A stretch of 64,000 bases of DNA from Podocnemis expansa. Its lineage: Eukaryota; Chordata; Testudines; Podocnemididae. The stretch is taken from NCBI GenBank assembly GCA_007922195.1, contig ML682125.1:1176469-1240468 (forward strand), written 5' to 3'. The stretch's first letter is position 1. The number at the start of each line of letters is the position of its first letter. This document shows positions 1 through 12,585 of the stretch, piece after piece. Both the position numbers and the translations under genes were made by a program. Under the pieces are notes generated by a model that worked only from the letters and a program-made list of their open reading frames with translations, made no database searches and was not told where the DNA came from.

Positions 1-106
1 GGTGGGACAGTTGTGTTACCCCACACAACTGGAGAGACAGAGGGGAGCTGGAAAGGGTAAATACCCCACAGTGGCACAGAAAGGGTTAAGAGGGTAGGGC
101 ACTCAC

Positions 107-248
107 AAAGGGCACCTGGCTGGGATTCCAGAGCATAGCAGGTCCAGTGAAGATGACCAGCTGCATGGCTCCCAGGAAGGCAGGGCTGGGGTGGTTGGGG
201 GTACTGGCAAGGAGCAAGGAGGGAAGGCCCTGGATCTCCTGAGCAAGG
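107..248 (-). CDS. possible coding exon, gene unassigned
   Basis: On the minus strand a pyrimidine-rich tract and TTCCAG acceptor end at 249, an open frame runs through AQEIQGLPSLLL and FLGAMQLVIFTGPAM, and a GTGAGT donor starts at 106. The entry phase (one base) does not join directly to the last placed CCDC142 exon, so at least one further exon would be needed. It could be a late CCDC142 exon or part of another gene further left. I do not recognise the peptide. Confidence 0.25.
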
Positions 249-1092
249 CTGGAAGGGACAGCCAGGAGTGGAGCCGGGGCAGCAAAGAGGGACAGAAGGT
301 GGAGCTGAGGGCAATAGCAGTGGGTTAAATTCACACCGTCATCCGGTACTGGGCAGACAGTTCTGGGGCAGCACGGCCCCAGAAGAAGACAGGCCACAGG
401 GGAGCCTGCAGCAGACTCAGGGCTTGGCTGGCCATGGAGGGGTTTTGGGAAGGGCCTGCTGAGCAGGTGCGGAGAGGGAATGTGACCGGGCAGACTGAGC
501 TTGTTCACTGCAGGGTCCATGGCTGGAGCCTGGCGGAGAGGGAGGACCTTGGGAAGAAGGTGGAAGAACCCAGGAGCAAAGGAAGGGCACCGTGTGGGGC
601 CGAGGGACTCATTTATGGCACGAGGGGTGAGACGTTACAGAAATCCAGTTGGGGCTCAGTCACCAGAGGAGGCAGACTGCAGCTATGCACTGCCCAGCTC
701 TGAGGGGGCACTGGCTACTGAATTGCTCCTCCCTGGAAGGCGGCCTCAGAGGGGCAGGGCAGGACGTGAGGAAGGGTGGGACAGGAGCGGGTGAAGGCGA
801 AGGGCAGCATGCAGACCTCTCCTGGCCTGGCCCTGTGGGGATGGTGCTGCCCCAGCATCAGCACAGCACACCGGGTCTTAATGATCCATGCAGCCCTGGG
901 AATGCTGCAGGGGATGGCTAGGCTCACGCCAGCACTCAGTACTACCCTGCACGGAGGGGCTGCTGTGGACAGGGCCTAGGAGAGGTCTAGGAAGGCTCAG
1001 GCAAGAATGAAGCTGATCTCAGCCTGACATTTCCACTGTGAGCTGCTCTCATGGGGTGCAGGAGTTTGGAGGGGCCCTCGCCACAGATATAC
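249..1092. other. no exon resolved; presumed CCDC142 3' intron or exon region
   Basis: The donor at 1092 shows that CCDC142 continues leftwards, and the missing C-terminal exons should lie here or outside the window. I checked the minus-strand frames for the conserved tail of the family and found nothing convincing. Confidence 0.4.
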
Positions 1093-4000
1093 CTGCCCGG
1101 AGGCCAGCTCTCCAGTGCTTGCCCAGTGGCATGGTCTGGCTGAAGATCTCTGCTGACATCCGCTTGCAGTCGGTGGAGAACAGCCGTAGCACATCCTGGG
1201 AGAAGGCCTGGGGGGGCAGAAAGCTGCTGGGGTGGGAGTGCACAGCTTGGCACATCGTCTACAGGACACCACCACACCCCTACCAGGACGGAGCAGGCTC
1301 CTGGGAACACCACAGTCAGCCCCACCATGGGGCCAGCTTCTCACCCCAGCCTGTTCAGCTCAGAGCCAGCACTAAACAGCCCACCCCACCCAGTTTGACT
1401 TGACCTGACCTGGACCTTGCCACCAGCCCTCCTCCTACATCCGCCAGAATCAGAACTTGACCCACCCTGCCCCCTTTCCCGGGTTCCTAGCTAGCACTGC
1501 CTTGTCTGCCCCCCACATCTGAGCTCACACTGCACCAGTCCTATTCTGCCCCTACCCCAGTCACAGTCACCCCCTCACACCTCACCAGCTCTCCTGTGCA
1601 GCCCAGCATACTGCTGTGGGCAAGAAGGGGCCCCAACTCTCCAGGAACATTTCCATTGCAGCCCAGCATTGCAGCTCCCTGGGGTCTCACCTCCATAGCA
1701 TGACAGCCTGGCTCAGGGAGGAAGGGGGGGCCCAATGCAGGAAGCCTCTCCTGGAGCCCCAAAGCCCAGACCCTGTGCAGATGGCAAGGCGGTGCATAGG
1801 GCAGAGCACCTCTTACCTGGATGCTGGCAGCTATGGAGTCAATCTGCAGGCACAGCTGCCTCTCATGGTGGGAGCCGAGCGCTGGGCGCACCCACATGGG
1901 GCTGTCCCCACTCTCTAGGAAGGCACCTCTCACCAGCTCGGTCATCTTGGTCATCTCTGCCTTTAGGAGCTGCAAAGAAAAGGAAACCATGAGGCCACGA
2001 GCCAAGCCAATGCCAAAGCAAGCCTGGCTGGGGTCTGCTGCAACCTTCCCTGGGCCTGGGACCCCAGCTTCCCCCAAGGAGCCCCAGCTGCTTTGCAGGG
2101 AGGGACAGTGACTTGGTGCCAGCTGGTGCTGTTCATAAGAGGCCCCCAGGCCTAGCCAGCACCTCCCTGAGGGTCCCAGCCCTAGTAGCCCCATAGGTGC
2201 TGTACTCACCTGAAGATCGCCCTGGGTCACAAGCAGGAATGGGCAGAGGGACCAGGACGCAAGATGCTGATAGGCCTTGGTCATGAGCCAGGAACAGGAG
2301 GCTTGCTCTGTGGCCAGGCAGCGAGTCAGGAGCTCTAGCCGGAGGCCCTGGGAGATGAGGTTGCTGCTTGCTGCAGGGAGGTACAACTGGTTAGCGGGCA
2401 AAGCCAGGACAGCCAGCGAAGCAGTCACCTGGCACAGAGAATGCAGGGGGTGCTAGGAGACAGCAGGGCCTGCTAGAGTCAGGGTGGCCCAGGAAGAATA
2501 GGGCCCAGGAGAAGAGGGAGCTGGGCAGAGCCAAGGTAGGAGGCGGGGAGAGTTATGGGTGGCCTAGAACCTGATCTCACCATGCAACACTAGGTCCAGG
2601 TGTTCCCATGAGGAGGGCCCCTCCTGGGGTGAAGGCCAAGCCTTCAGCCCAGCACAGAGACCCTGGAATCTGGATACGGACCCTACTCACCAGCACTGGT
2701 AGAGAGTGGGCGCTCCAGGCATTTTAGGGCAAAGGCCAGGGGAGGATGGAGCTCCTGCAGCAGCTGAGCAGTCCTGCTGTGGGCCATGTCAGAGGTCCTC
2801 TGGGGCCCAGGCACACACTTGTCAACAAGGCTGGAGCCCAAGGCCCGACAGAATCCTGCGGGGATGGGAGAGCACCCAGGTGGGTGAGGGAGATACTGCC
2901 CCAGCCCAACAGGGAACAAAGGAGGCCCTGAAACACACAATGCTACCCCCTCCCATCACTGCAGAGCCTCCCCACCCCCAGCATTCTCCCAAATACCCCA
3001 CTGCAGTGTCCCCCAAGCCCACCTAGACCCCTGGAGATAGCTGCCAGCCCCTCCCTGTAAGGGCCCCACTGCCCCAACCCCTGACCTTTACCTCGGTCCC
3101 AGCTCCTGAAGACACCCTGGAGGAGGAGGTGCAGGCACAGGCGCTGCAACACCACTTTGCACTCCGGGGACACGAGGGCTGTAAGCAACCACAGGGGTGA
3201 GCACCAGGGCAGGCCCAGTCCAGTCCACCCTAGGCTCCCTGCCACTGCTCCCAGCCAGCAGAGACGTCTGGCATGGGAGGGACCCCAGCTCCCTCAACAC
3301 AGGCCACACTGCAGCCCTGATGGGAAGGATGTTTGGGCCCCAAGAGACCAAGATGGATCAGACCCAGCGCCCCAAGAGGGGAAAAGCCTCCTGTCCCATT
3401 GTCTGTCCGCCACCCCCCATCCCTGGAATCAGATCAAAGCCAGTGCCCCCTAGATGAGAAAGGCCCCTCTCCCATTCCCTGCTCCCCACCCAAGTCAGCC
3501 TCCCAGCGCCATCTACAGAGAGAAACCCCCAAATCCCATTTCTGGCCATGATACAGCCAGCCCCCCTAACTTACCGTGACTTAGCACTTGGCTCAGTTCC
3601 TGTGCCAGTGAGGCGGCTGCCCCTTCCATGCATGGTAGCAGGCCCCAGGAGTTCTGTGGATGGTCCTGCCGTAGCTCCAGGCAATGGGCCAGTGAGATGG
3701 CAGCAGCCTCCCAGAACAGTGGGAGGTACTGTGCATACAGAATCTCGGCAGCCTCCGAGTAGGATGCATCCAGCCAGCGCACAGACTTCCAGCCAGGGAG
3801 AGAGGACGAGCTAAGCACCTCATCTGGGCCAGGGCTGGCTGCTGGCCCAACTGGGGGCCCCTGGCCCTCCTCTGCTGGGGGCTTCTCCTGCTTGGGCCTG
3901 TGCAGCACATGGTGCCAGATCGTGTCAGTGGAGGCTACCAGGACGCCAAGAACAAGATCCATAACCTGTTTGTCCTCCCTGCACAGTGCCTGCAGCTCAT

Positions 4001-7000
4001 CAAGGAGACTTGGCCACCCCTCCACCATAGGGGGCTCAGGGGACCCAACATCTGCCTTCCTGCAGTCCAGGGACCAAGGTGCTACAGCATCCTCCCAGTG
4101 CACCTGCTCCAGACCATCCCTCGACGCCCGCTGCAGGAGGAGCTGGTGGAGTCTGTGGGCAGCCAGCCGGCCTCTCTCAGCCGCCAGCAGGCCCAGCACC
4201 CGCTCAATGGAATAGGCTTGAGTGCGACTCGCCACACCTCCATTGTGTGGGGGTCGAGCAGCAGGATCAGCCCCCAGCTCATTAGAGGCCCACTCCACAG
4301 CCTGGTCACTCAGCACATGATTGTAGATCTCCAGGCCCTGGAAGAAGTCAGAGAGCACGGCAGGCGAAGCAGTGGCGGGGTCAGCCCTTGCCAGGCGGAG
4401 CAGCAGCAGCTCCACATAGCGCTCCACCAGGTGGATGGCGTGCAGGGCAAGCAGACCCAGCGCCCGCTTCATGTGCATCACTGACTCGTGACGCTGCAGC
4501 AGCAGCGTCCGCAGCCAGGGGTCGCTGCGCATCTTGCGCTGCAGACCACTCCAGTGGCTGGCATGTATCCGCAGCGCCTCACAGACCCCCCTGAGCTGCC
4601 CGCTCCCCCCAGGGTCTCCACCCCAGTCCTTTGGCGCCTGCTGCTGCACTGCCAAGAGCCCCAGCAGGTTGTAGATGAAGTCGGAGGCCCCCTTGAGGCG
4701 GCGGCTGTACTCACGGGAAAGGCGGAGGTGGTGGCGATGCTGCAGGAGGGCGTGCAAGGTGGCACAGTGCTTGGCCACACTGGGGTACACAGGGTGATAG
4801 GAGAAGGCACCCTGGGCCAAATCGCTGGCAGGTGGTTTGATGTGGCCTTGGAAAGTTTCTGTGCGGGGGTTCTCCTGCACACAGAGGCACCGGCTGAGCC
4901 CCAGGAAGCTCTGCTCCACCTGGGCCAGACGGGCCAGGGCACTGGGCGAGTCTTCCTCTTCGCTGTCATAGGCGCTGGCATGGGCGCGCTGCTGCAGGAG
5001 GCGCCGCAGATTAGGGGTCATGCAGCTCCACAGCATGGCCTCCGCCTTCTGGAGGGACTTGGCAAAGGTATTCAGGGAGCTGTTGCCTGCAAGACATGGA
5101 GCCCCAGGGAGTGTGCAGATGGGGCCAGCACTCCCCTCTCTCCCCCCCGCTGCAGCCTCCCCTACAGAGAAAGCAGAGCCAGACTGGGGCTGAATGGAAA
5201 GGGCACAACAAACATGGGGGAGCAGAGATGTGCCCCCAACACCTCTCAAATACACAGTCAGCTCTAGCACCCTGGGGTATGACATAGGGGAAGGTGAAGC
5301 CAAATCACCTGTTGTAATAGGAAAAGAATCCATAGTCACCATTTAATCCTGCTTTCACACAATTCAATCTCCATATCAGTTCTTGTTTAGCTGTTTCTCT
5401 CTGCAGTCTTGATGTCCCATTGACTTGCTTGAGCACAGCTGTTTACAAATTATCCACAGTGACTTCACCTTCCTCTATGTGCTGTTCCCCCGTGTTTGAA
5501 TCTTAACAACTGCTTTGATTTGCTGTTGCAGTATGACCTGTTCCCATGACTTACACTTCCCTGCATTTATTTTCCTCCTATTCTGTAAGATCCCCATCTT
5601 CAAAGCATCTGACAAAATGGGATTTTCTCCCACGAAAGAAAGCTCATGCAATAAATAAATTTGTTAGTCTAAGTACCACAGGACTCCTTACTTCTTTTAC
5701 TAGACTTGACTAACACAACTGCCCCTTTGGAACTTCTCAAGAGAATATGTCTGTTGTCATCGTCTCCCTAATGGCCCATTAAGAGAACCACAGGTACAGT
5801 GGTCCCAGGGAGAAACCTACTCAGTGAGTCACCCAGACTGACCATTTGACTCAACTCCGTTTTGATTTGCAAAAACTCCACTAAATGCGTGGGGAAGGAC
5901 AGAGGTGGTAAAAGCAGCTGCATCCAACTCTATTTTGTCTTCAGTTGTCATCAGCCAACACCCATCTCTGGATCAGTTCATCTGAAACTGGACAAAGGAC
6001 TAACGCCCACCCAGGTGCTGGGTGTCCACCAGAGGAACTGAACAAGCCTGCAAACTCCAATTTCTTCCATAGTCTTGCTTTACATGGATGCTAAATCAGT
6101 TGTATGTATGTGATTCACTTCAACCCTTTAACATCTCTCATAGTTTGTCTCTTTTCTTTTTATAATAAACCTTTAATTTCAGTTATTAAAGGATTGTCTG
6201 GCAGCATGGTATTTGAGTAAGAGACAAACCTATATTGTTCTGTGTAATGTGGCTGACTCTCTGGGAGTCAGGAGGAACCTTTCTGTGTAAAAAGCTTGGA
6301 GTTGTGAGGAACTTTTGTCTATACTAAACCCTGTGGCTATTTGGGAACCAGGAGATGAAGTGCAAAAAGGGGGGCTGTTTATACTTTGTTACTTTTCTTG
6401 ATAACTCATGCAGGGAATCAGACACATGGCTTGTTGCTGATCAAGTCTTGCTTAAGTGCCACCCATCAGTGTTTAGAAAGATTGGCTCTCATTTTTGCAG
6501 CTTGCCCTGATTATTGCATATTCAGATGGTTATCCCAGGCAGCCTGGGTCACAACCCCATCCTCAGCCCTGCTCCTTTGAGTCTCTCTGGGCAAGCCATG
6601 ACACCCCAGAAAGGGGTAGGAGCTAGTGCTGGCCCTATCATTTGGCTGCTGGTGCCAGCTGGACCCAGGCACAATTTGCTTTGGAGGCCAGTACTATTCA
6701 GCAGACAAGGCTTACTGGTGAGCCCACACAGTCACAAAGCCATTGAGGGTCATGGGGGCAGCTCTCGCCATTAGTGCTGGCTCACCCGCCTACTTCTGCT
6801 GTCAGGGTTGTGAGACAAGGCAGCCCCGCCACCTTTCATCTCCAGACCCTTCTCTCTTCTCTGTTGCCAGCCCCCTGCCTGCCACCCCTCTACATTTCCT
6901 CAGCCTGCCCTGCTCTCATCCTCCCCCATCACTGCCTCTCTGCTGCAGTCACCTGTGCTGCTCTGGCTGGGGACTCAGCTGCCCCTGCCCTGCGGGTACT

Positions 7001-7441
7001 TCCAAGGGATTAAGTGGCCCAGGCTGAACAAAAGGGCCTGCAAGACGGCGGCACAAATGCAATTAAAGGATCAAGCATCTAAAGAGAGACCAGCCCTAGC
7101 GTCTACCTGAGCCAGGAGCAGCTAGGCATATCCTGGCACCACGGCAAGCAGCCCTTGTTTCAGACTCACAGGCTTTGCCTTCCGCAGGAGGCTCTGGCAT
7201 TCAGCTCTCCCCTGCCTGAACGCAGCACTAACATGATGCTGCCCAGAGACATAGAGAGTTTGCCCTCACCTGCATTTCCTGACTCCTCTTGCTCCCCCTT
7301 CCCAGGCCCATTGGCTGGAGACACCTTCTTGGGTCCCACCAGTGAGCTGAGTGGCGGCAGGATGGAGCCCGAGGCCTGAGACATGCGTGACATGATGAGG
7401 ATAAGGACAGTGTTTAAGCCAATGCTATCTACTTCAATCAC
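1093..7441 (-). CDS. CCDC142: CCDC142, coiled-coil domain-containing protein 142 (multi-exon, 3' end incomplete)
   Basis: Seven coding exons were placed: 7441-7270, 5086-3575, 3178-3092, 2855-2691, 2428-2210, 1969-1817 and 1207-1093. All have AG acceptors and GT donors. Phases agree except between 2691 and 2428, where one base is unaccounted for and about 35-40 residues of the mammalian protein seem missing, so an exon there is probably unfound. The likely start is Met at 7393 or 7384; MSQASGSILPPL resembles the remembered human start MAQASRSGGLPPL. The 1512-bp second exon carries an acidic stretch (YDSEEEDS) and the helix-rich core (HLRLSREYSRRLKGASDFI). Later exons match by pattern GFCRALGSSL, AYQHLASW and FSTDCKRMSAEIFSQTMPLGKHW. 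The molecular function of the family is poorly defined. The last mammalian exons (about 200 residues) were not found to the left. Identity is supported by TTC31 lying next to it. Confidence 0.85.
5285..5735 (-). repeat. half of a fold-back (inverted-repeat) element in CCDC142 intron 1
   Basis: The sequence matches, with many substitutions, the right half of the element at 41640-42020. It shares the internal segment near 5297 (aaaagaatccatagtca), the gaaagctcatg / aaataaat tract near 5640, and an end reading aactgcccctttggaact. It lies in the first placed intron of CCDC142 (5087-7269). Confidence 0.6.
5740..7150. repeat. probable old interspersed repeat, class uncertain (LTR-like)
   Basis: An AT-richer block around 6120-6560 contains an AATAAA-type signal (ataataaacctttaatt near 6160) followed by a short U5-like stretch. 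This is what a decayed solo LTR looks like. No direct repeats or reading frames were found to prove it. The rest of the intron up to 7150 shows nothing I can assign. Confidence 0.25.
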
Positions 7442-8002
7442 CTGCAAGACACAAGGGTTGATGGGTCACCATCAGCATTGCTTGCTGGGAAGCCACCAGT
7501 ACAGATGCCCCTGCCCCCAGCTGCCAGTACCCCAGCTCCCAACTAACATGGGATGGGAAGGGAACACACAGGAATCAAGGGTGTGTCTATGCTGCAGAGT
7601 GAGTCCAGGGTTTGAATGCAGGCTCAGCCCTAACCTGCTTCTGTCTGCACAGAAATCACGCTAGCCCACAGGGCCCCACAGTGGATGGAAAGTCTGAGAC
7701 TGTCAGGCAGGGGCCCTAGATCCAAACTCTGTTGCTCAGCAGCATAGACACAGTCTTCCTGGCCTCCTGCTGTGGGAATCTGCCAAAAGCATTCCTTGAT
7801 TCCAAGCGCTGATGTTCTCTGTCCTCTGGCTAGTCAGCCTGTGTGGATAGTCCTTTCCCCCGTCGCTTGAAGAAAGAGTGAGAGCAGCCGTGTTTTGGGT
7901 GGGCACTAGAAAATCAGGCATGGGGTGGCTGGCCTCAGGCCTGCGTAACGCACTGTAGACACCGGAGCCCAGGTTTCAACGCTTCCTACCCAGGAGTCAC
8001 CA

Positions 8003-9170
8003 ATCATAGAATCATAGAATCCTAGGGTTGGAAAGGACCTCACAGGTCATCTAGTCCAACCCCCTGCCAGAGGCAGGACCACTCCCACTAAACCATCCCA
8101 GTCATGGTTTTGTCCAGCTGGGCCTTAAACACCTCCAAAGATGGAGACTCCACCACCTCCCTCGGCAGCTCATTCCAAGGCTTCACCACTCTCCTAGTAA
8201 AAAAGTTTTTTCTAATATCCAGCCTTGACCTCCCTAACTGCAACTTGAGACCATTGCTCCTTGTTCTGTCCTCTGTTACCACCAAGAACAGTCGAGCTCC
8301 ATCTTCCTTAGAGCATCCCTTCAAGTAGTTGAAGGTTGCTATCAAATCCCCCCTCAATCTTCTCTTCTGCAGACTAAATAAGCCTAATGCTTTCAGTCTT
8401 TCCTCATAGGGCTTGTCCTCCAGCCCTTTAATCATTTTGGTTGCCCTCCTCTGGACCCTTTCTAGCATGTCCCTGTCCTTTTTGTAGTGGGGAGCCCAAA
8501 ACTGGACACAGTATTCTAGATGTGGCCTTACCAGTGCAGAATAGAGGGGAATGATCACATCCCTTGATCTGCTGGTAATACTTCTTTTGATGCAGCCCAG
8601 TATGCCATTGGCCTTTTTGGCAGCAAGAGCACACTGCTGACTCATTTCCAGCTTCCCATCCACCATGATCCCCAGGTCCTTTTCTACACTGCTGCTACTT
8701 AGCTGAATGTTTCCCAGCCTGTAGCAGTGCATGGGGTTTTTTCATCCCACGTGCAGGATTTTACACTTGTCCTTATTGAAGCTCATAAGATTTCTATTGG
8801 CCCACTGTTCCAATTTATCTAGGTCTCCCTGAATCCTGTCCTTGCCCTCCAAGGTGTCTACTGGTCCCCCCAGGTTGGTGTCATCTGCAAACTTACTGAG
8901 AGTGCAGTCTATTCCATCATCCACATCATTGATGAAAATGTTGAACAGAACCGGCCCCAGGACTGACCCCTGGGGCACACCACTCGTGACTGGTTGCCAG
9001 CTAGACATGGAACCATTGATTCCTACACGCTGAAACCGTTGATCTAGCCAGTTCTCTATCCACCTTATAGTCCACCTATCCAACCCATACTTCCTTCATT
9101 TGCCAATGAGAATGCTGTGGGAAACTGCATCAAAAGCCTTGCTAAAATCAAGGTATATCCCATCAGTGCA
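8003..9170 (-). mobile_element. CR1 LINE, 5'-truncated, reverse transcriptase end
   Basis: The 3' end carries the CR1 terminal octamer repeat (two copies of the atcatagaa unit from 8003). The minus-strand frame reads through the palm and thumb of a CR1 reverse transcriptase: [15 protein letters not shown], the FADDT active-site box near 8900, and the C-terminal [14 protein letters not shown]. One TGA near 8739 interrupts an otherwise open frame, so this is a fairly young, inactive copy. Everything upstream of the late RT region is missing, as is typical of target-primed integration. Confidence 0.93.
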
Positions 9171-9652
9171 TGTAGACACTCATAGCCCGGGCCTGCTCAC
9201 CCCGGTTCTGGGCTCAGACTGCGGTGCAGCCAGACCGGCCTGGGCACCACTCTCCCGCCAGCGCAGTGCAGGGCACAGACACACGGAGGCTGGGCTACTT
9301 ATCGGGAGGGCCCGGGCCCTGACCTCTGGCCGCTGGAGGAGATGTTGGGGGGCCCCCAGCTGGGGGCGGGGCTCCTAGGGCGGGGGAGGGGCGCAGAGGT
9401 CGCCCCACGCAGGCGCAGTGAGACCCGGCAAGCCCAGGGGCGTGACCTTACAGTGGGCGTGGCTCACCCACGCGCCGGCCCCCACAAGCCTCTGCATCCG
9501 GGCACTTTGGCGGGACCAAGGCGGCCCACGGTTGCCATGGTAACCTGTGGCTCCATGGCTGCTCAGGCCCGGGGTCTCTCCTGTCCGCACAGCGGCGGCG
9601 GAGTCTGACCCTACGCACCGCCCCCCGGCCCCGGCCCGGGCCCGCCACTCAC

Positions 9653-9727
9653 CGGCCGCTCCGCTCACGGGCGCCCGCCGCTCACCGCCCCGCCCCCAGC
9701 ACTGGGGCAGTCAGGAGCCAATCAGCG
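9653..9727 (-). promoter_or_regulatory. candidate CCDC142 promoter and non-coding first exon
   Basis: In a CpG-rich block (about 9180-9970) the minus strand carries an inverted CCAAT box (9718-9722 on plus), a GC box (9685-9697) and then a GTGAGT donor after 9653. A non-coding exon ending at 9653 could join the acceptor before 7441, where CCDC142 coding sequence starts. Two other GTGAG donors (near 9663 and 9686) are possible. This is the simplest promoter for CCDC142; transcript data would decide. Confidence 0.5.
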
Positions 9728-9739
9728 GGCTGAGGCTCC

Positions 9740-9808
9740 CACGTGACGGGGGACGTCCGGCCTCTGCCGTGCCCGCTGTGTCACGTGAGGGAGGCAGCCG
9801 GTCACGTG
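9740..9808. promoter_or_regulatory. three CACGTG E-boxes
   Basis: CACGTG occurs at 9740, 9782 and 9803, each in a GTCACGTG context on one strand. This fits USF or TFEB/MITF-type bHLH-zip sites; the context is close to the CLEAR consensus. They lie just upstream of the candidate CCDC142 first exon, within the CpG island. Confidence 0.6.
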
Positions 9809-10019
9809 GGGACGCTGATGGGCGTGGTCCGAAGGCTGTATCCGCCCCGCCCTCTGATCGCTGTTGTGGGGCGGAGGCTGGGCTGGGGGCGTGGCCTGGT
9901 TCTCCAGCCCCTCCCCCAAGCGGTGGAGCGGCCGGCGGTGCCCCCTGCCATGTGGCCTGGGTAACCCCCTCCCTCCAGAGTCCCCAACACCCTGCAGGGA
10001 GCACCCTGCCTCACCCCTA

Positions 10020-11721
10020 GCTGGACCCTCCACAGTGCCTCTGTATGCCCCCTACTGAGCCCCCCCATGCCTGTAGCCAAACCTCCCTGCGCAGAGCAGA
10101 GGATTCCAGTAGAAAATGTACCAGGCCTGATGGATAGGCTGTCATAAACAGCGATGGCTAGAGCCTTTCTACAGTCTGCCACAGCCCTATTGTGTGATCT
10201 TTGGGGCACAGACCAGTTGGCCCTTCTCTGCCTAGCATGCCCCAGCAGGCCCTCCAGAAACAATGTTTGCATTGACCCTGGAGGAGAAAGGACTAGTGGC
10301 CGGGCTTGGCTGGGCCAGCAGCCCTATGATGTCAGGGTGTGCCAGCCCGCTGCTTGTGCTCTCTGCCCCTGTACTGTCTGGGTTGTGGGTCCTTTGCACA
10401 TTGCCAAATGGTCTGATCTGGTGCAGCTGAGAGACAGACACGTCAGGAGGGTGTGCCCATTGGTCTGAACCAGTGCAGTGAGGGGAGATGCCAGGCTAGT
10501 AGGGCAGCAGATTGGCCTGACACAGAAGTTTCTCTCTTTTTATACCCAGTCTTGGCCCTGGGGCTTCTGCTCCCTGTTCTAGTGTGGCTGAAGAGCAACA
10601 CCAGGAGGGCTCAGCACTGCCATCTGCTTCCCTCGAAAGCTCATGCAAAAAATAAATCTGTTAGTCTTAAAGTGCCACACAACACCTTGTTGCTTTATGC
10701 ATGAAGAGAATGGATTGCCTGCTGAGAGAATCCTGGGATCTAATCCTGCCAAACACCCCAGCCAGCACGTGTGCCACTGGGTCAGGTGCTTGGCCTCCTT
10801 AGCTCAGCCAGCCAGGCCTCCCTGAACACTGCCGGCCTCTAGGAAACTGATGCAGCATGATCCACTCTTGGTGGGGCATGACATAGTGACACTTATTCTG
10901 CTTCCATGGCCTGGTGACCCCATTGGGGCAGGAAACTCCCCCACTCCCAAAACTCCCAGCATGGGGAAGCCAGATCCAGACTCCCACTCCCCCCTCAGAC
11001 TTAGTACTGAGCTCAGTAGGTGCTGGACTACTGAGGACAGCAGCCAGGGTGGCCACAGGGGCAAGTGCTGAAGGATGAGAGTGCCTGAGCAGAAGGCTGA
11101 GTGGGGCAGGGATGGGCCATGCCTTAAGCCTGCTGGGGCTTCTGGTGGGTTCTTGTCTAGATTTTGATTTATGCAGTATATAGTGACCTGTCAGGAGCAT
11201 TTTGGGTCACTTGAGCTGCGTGTGGGGGTGAGTCAAGAACTCCATGTGCACACTGGAAGGTGTTGGGGGGTGATCCAGGCAGGGGAGGGTGTTTATTCAA
11301 GGAGGCCATACATTCGTTTCAGGTGTGGGAGTGCATGTGCACATGTAGGTGGGGTGTGTGCGTGCAGGCTGGGAAGGGGGCAGGAGCTGGCATGGTCACA
11401 GACCTGCTGTCACTAGAGAGGCCACAGAGGTGGCACTGATTCCTGCTGGCCTCGCAATGTGTCAGCTGCAGCTCCTGGGGGAAGCGTGTCAGGCTGGGAC
11501 CTCGGTTTAGTGACTGGGGGTTGGGGGGGAGCACTAGATGTTGAGGAGAAGAGCAGGATAATGGGAAAGGCTGCAGAGTTGCGTAACTGACTCCTGATCT
11601 TGCTGCTCAGCTGACCTAGTCCTGCCTTGTGGCCCAGTTCTCCAGCTTCCTAGTTTGGTGCCCCCCTCACCTCTTCTGTCATTCACTGCACCCTTCCAGC
11701 CTCCTCCCCACATCTGCATAT
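10020..11721. other. intergenic, nothing assigned
   Basis: No convincing exon was seen. A short fragment near 10633-10700 (cgaaagctcatgc, then aataaatctgttagtctt) belongs to the fold-back element family seen in full near 41.4-42.0 kb. Confidence 0.4.
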
Positions 11722-11937
11722 AATCATAGAATATTAGGGCTGGAAGGGACCTCATGAGGTCCTCTAGTTAAACCCCTGCTAAAAGCAGGACCAGTCCCAC
11801 TAAATCTTCCTGCCAGAGTTTTGTCCAACCGGGTCTTAAAAGTTTCCAAAGACGGAGATTCCACCACCTCCCTAGGCAACCCATTCCAGTGCTTCCAGCT
11901 GCAGGCTGAAACCATTGCTCCTTGTTCTGTCATCTCT
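11722..11937 (-). mobile_element. CR1 LINE 3'-end fragment
   Basis: It starts with the CR1 3' end (aatcatagaatattagg) and covers the conserved 3' part, whose minus-strand reading includes [16 protein letters not shown] short internal deletion removes the stretch that in the 8-kb copy encodes the residues before that motif. Confidence 0.85.
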
Positions 11938-12034
11938 TTTCCCTTTTTCCCCATCCCTGCACCTCTTTTGTTGCATCTCCATCATGCCCTTCTGCTCGCT
12001 GTCCATGGCCAGCCCAACATGCATGGCTGCCGAT

Positions 12035-12575
12035 AGAGCTGTAACTAGAGTATCTGACGCCAAGGGCAAGCAACCCCAAAGGCGACCGCACCACCCCAGC
12101 CCCGATCCGTTCCAGGCCCATCTGTCCTGGTGGTGGGCAGCTGGATCAGGCCCCAGTACCCTGGCCAAGCAGGTCAGGTGCATTCTCCTGCTAGCCAGAC
12201 GATTGCGGCCACGGCTGGGTGGAGGGGTTGTCTTCCTCCACAGCGGCCAGAGAGCCGGGCTGGGGCTTCCGTTTCCCCCACTGCGGCCACAGAGCCGGGC
12301 CAAGGGTCCTTTTCCCGCCATAGCCAGACAGCCTGGCAGAGATGCACCCAGGACCGGGCAGGGTTGCCCTGGCCGCTGAGCCAGGCTGCAGGGTTAGGGA
12401 CCCCCCTCAGCCACTCTCAGCCAGGTGGCAGGGAAAGCACCACCCACTGCCCAGCTCATCCTGGCTAGAGCCCAGCAGGGACTGCCTTCCCCAGCTCCCA
12501 GAGGAATGTGTCTTTAAGGGTCTGGCATGGCACCCTCTTTAATTGGCACCTGGGGCTTTGTCCCCTTACAGCCCT
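12035..12575. mobile_element. GC-rich non-autonomous DNA element with target duplication (hAT-like)
   Basis: The 10-bp direct repeat ggctgccgat occurs at 12025-12034 and 12576-12585, directly flanking a block whose ends are imperfectly inverted (agagctgtaacta and, reversed, agggctgtaagg). The interior is a GC-rich array of agccgggc-type units without a long credible frame. Target duplication size and end sequence suggest a hAT-type element. Confidence 0.6.
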
Positions 12576-12585
12576 GGCTGCCGAT

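Noticed and set aside
715..927. Minus-strand segment reading IPRAAWIIKTR as a late CCDC142 exon
   Set aside because: The phase-1 entry required from the exon ending at 1093 leads to a stop here, and similarity to the family tail is not convincing.
2581..2623. 43-bp segment between CCCCAG and GTGAGA as the missing CCDC142 exon
   Set aside because: Length and phase would create a stop at the junction with the 2428 exon.
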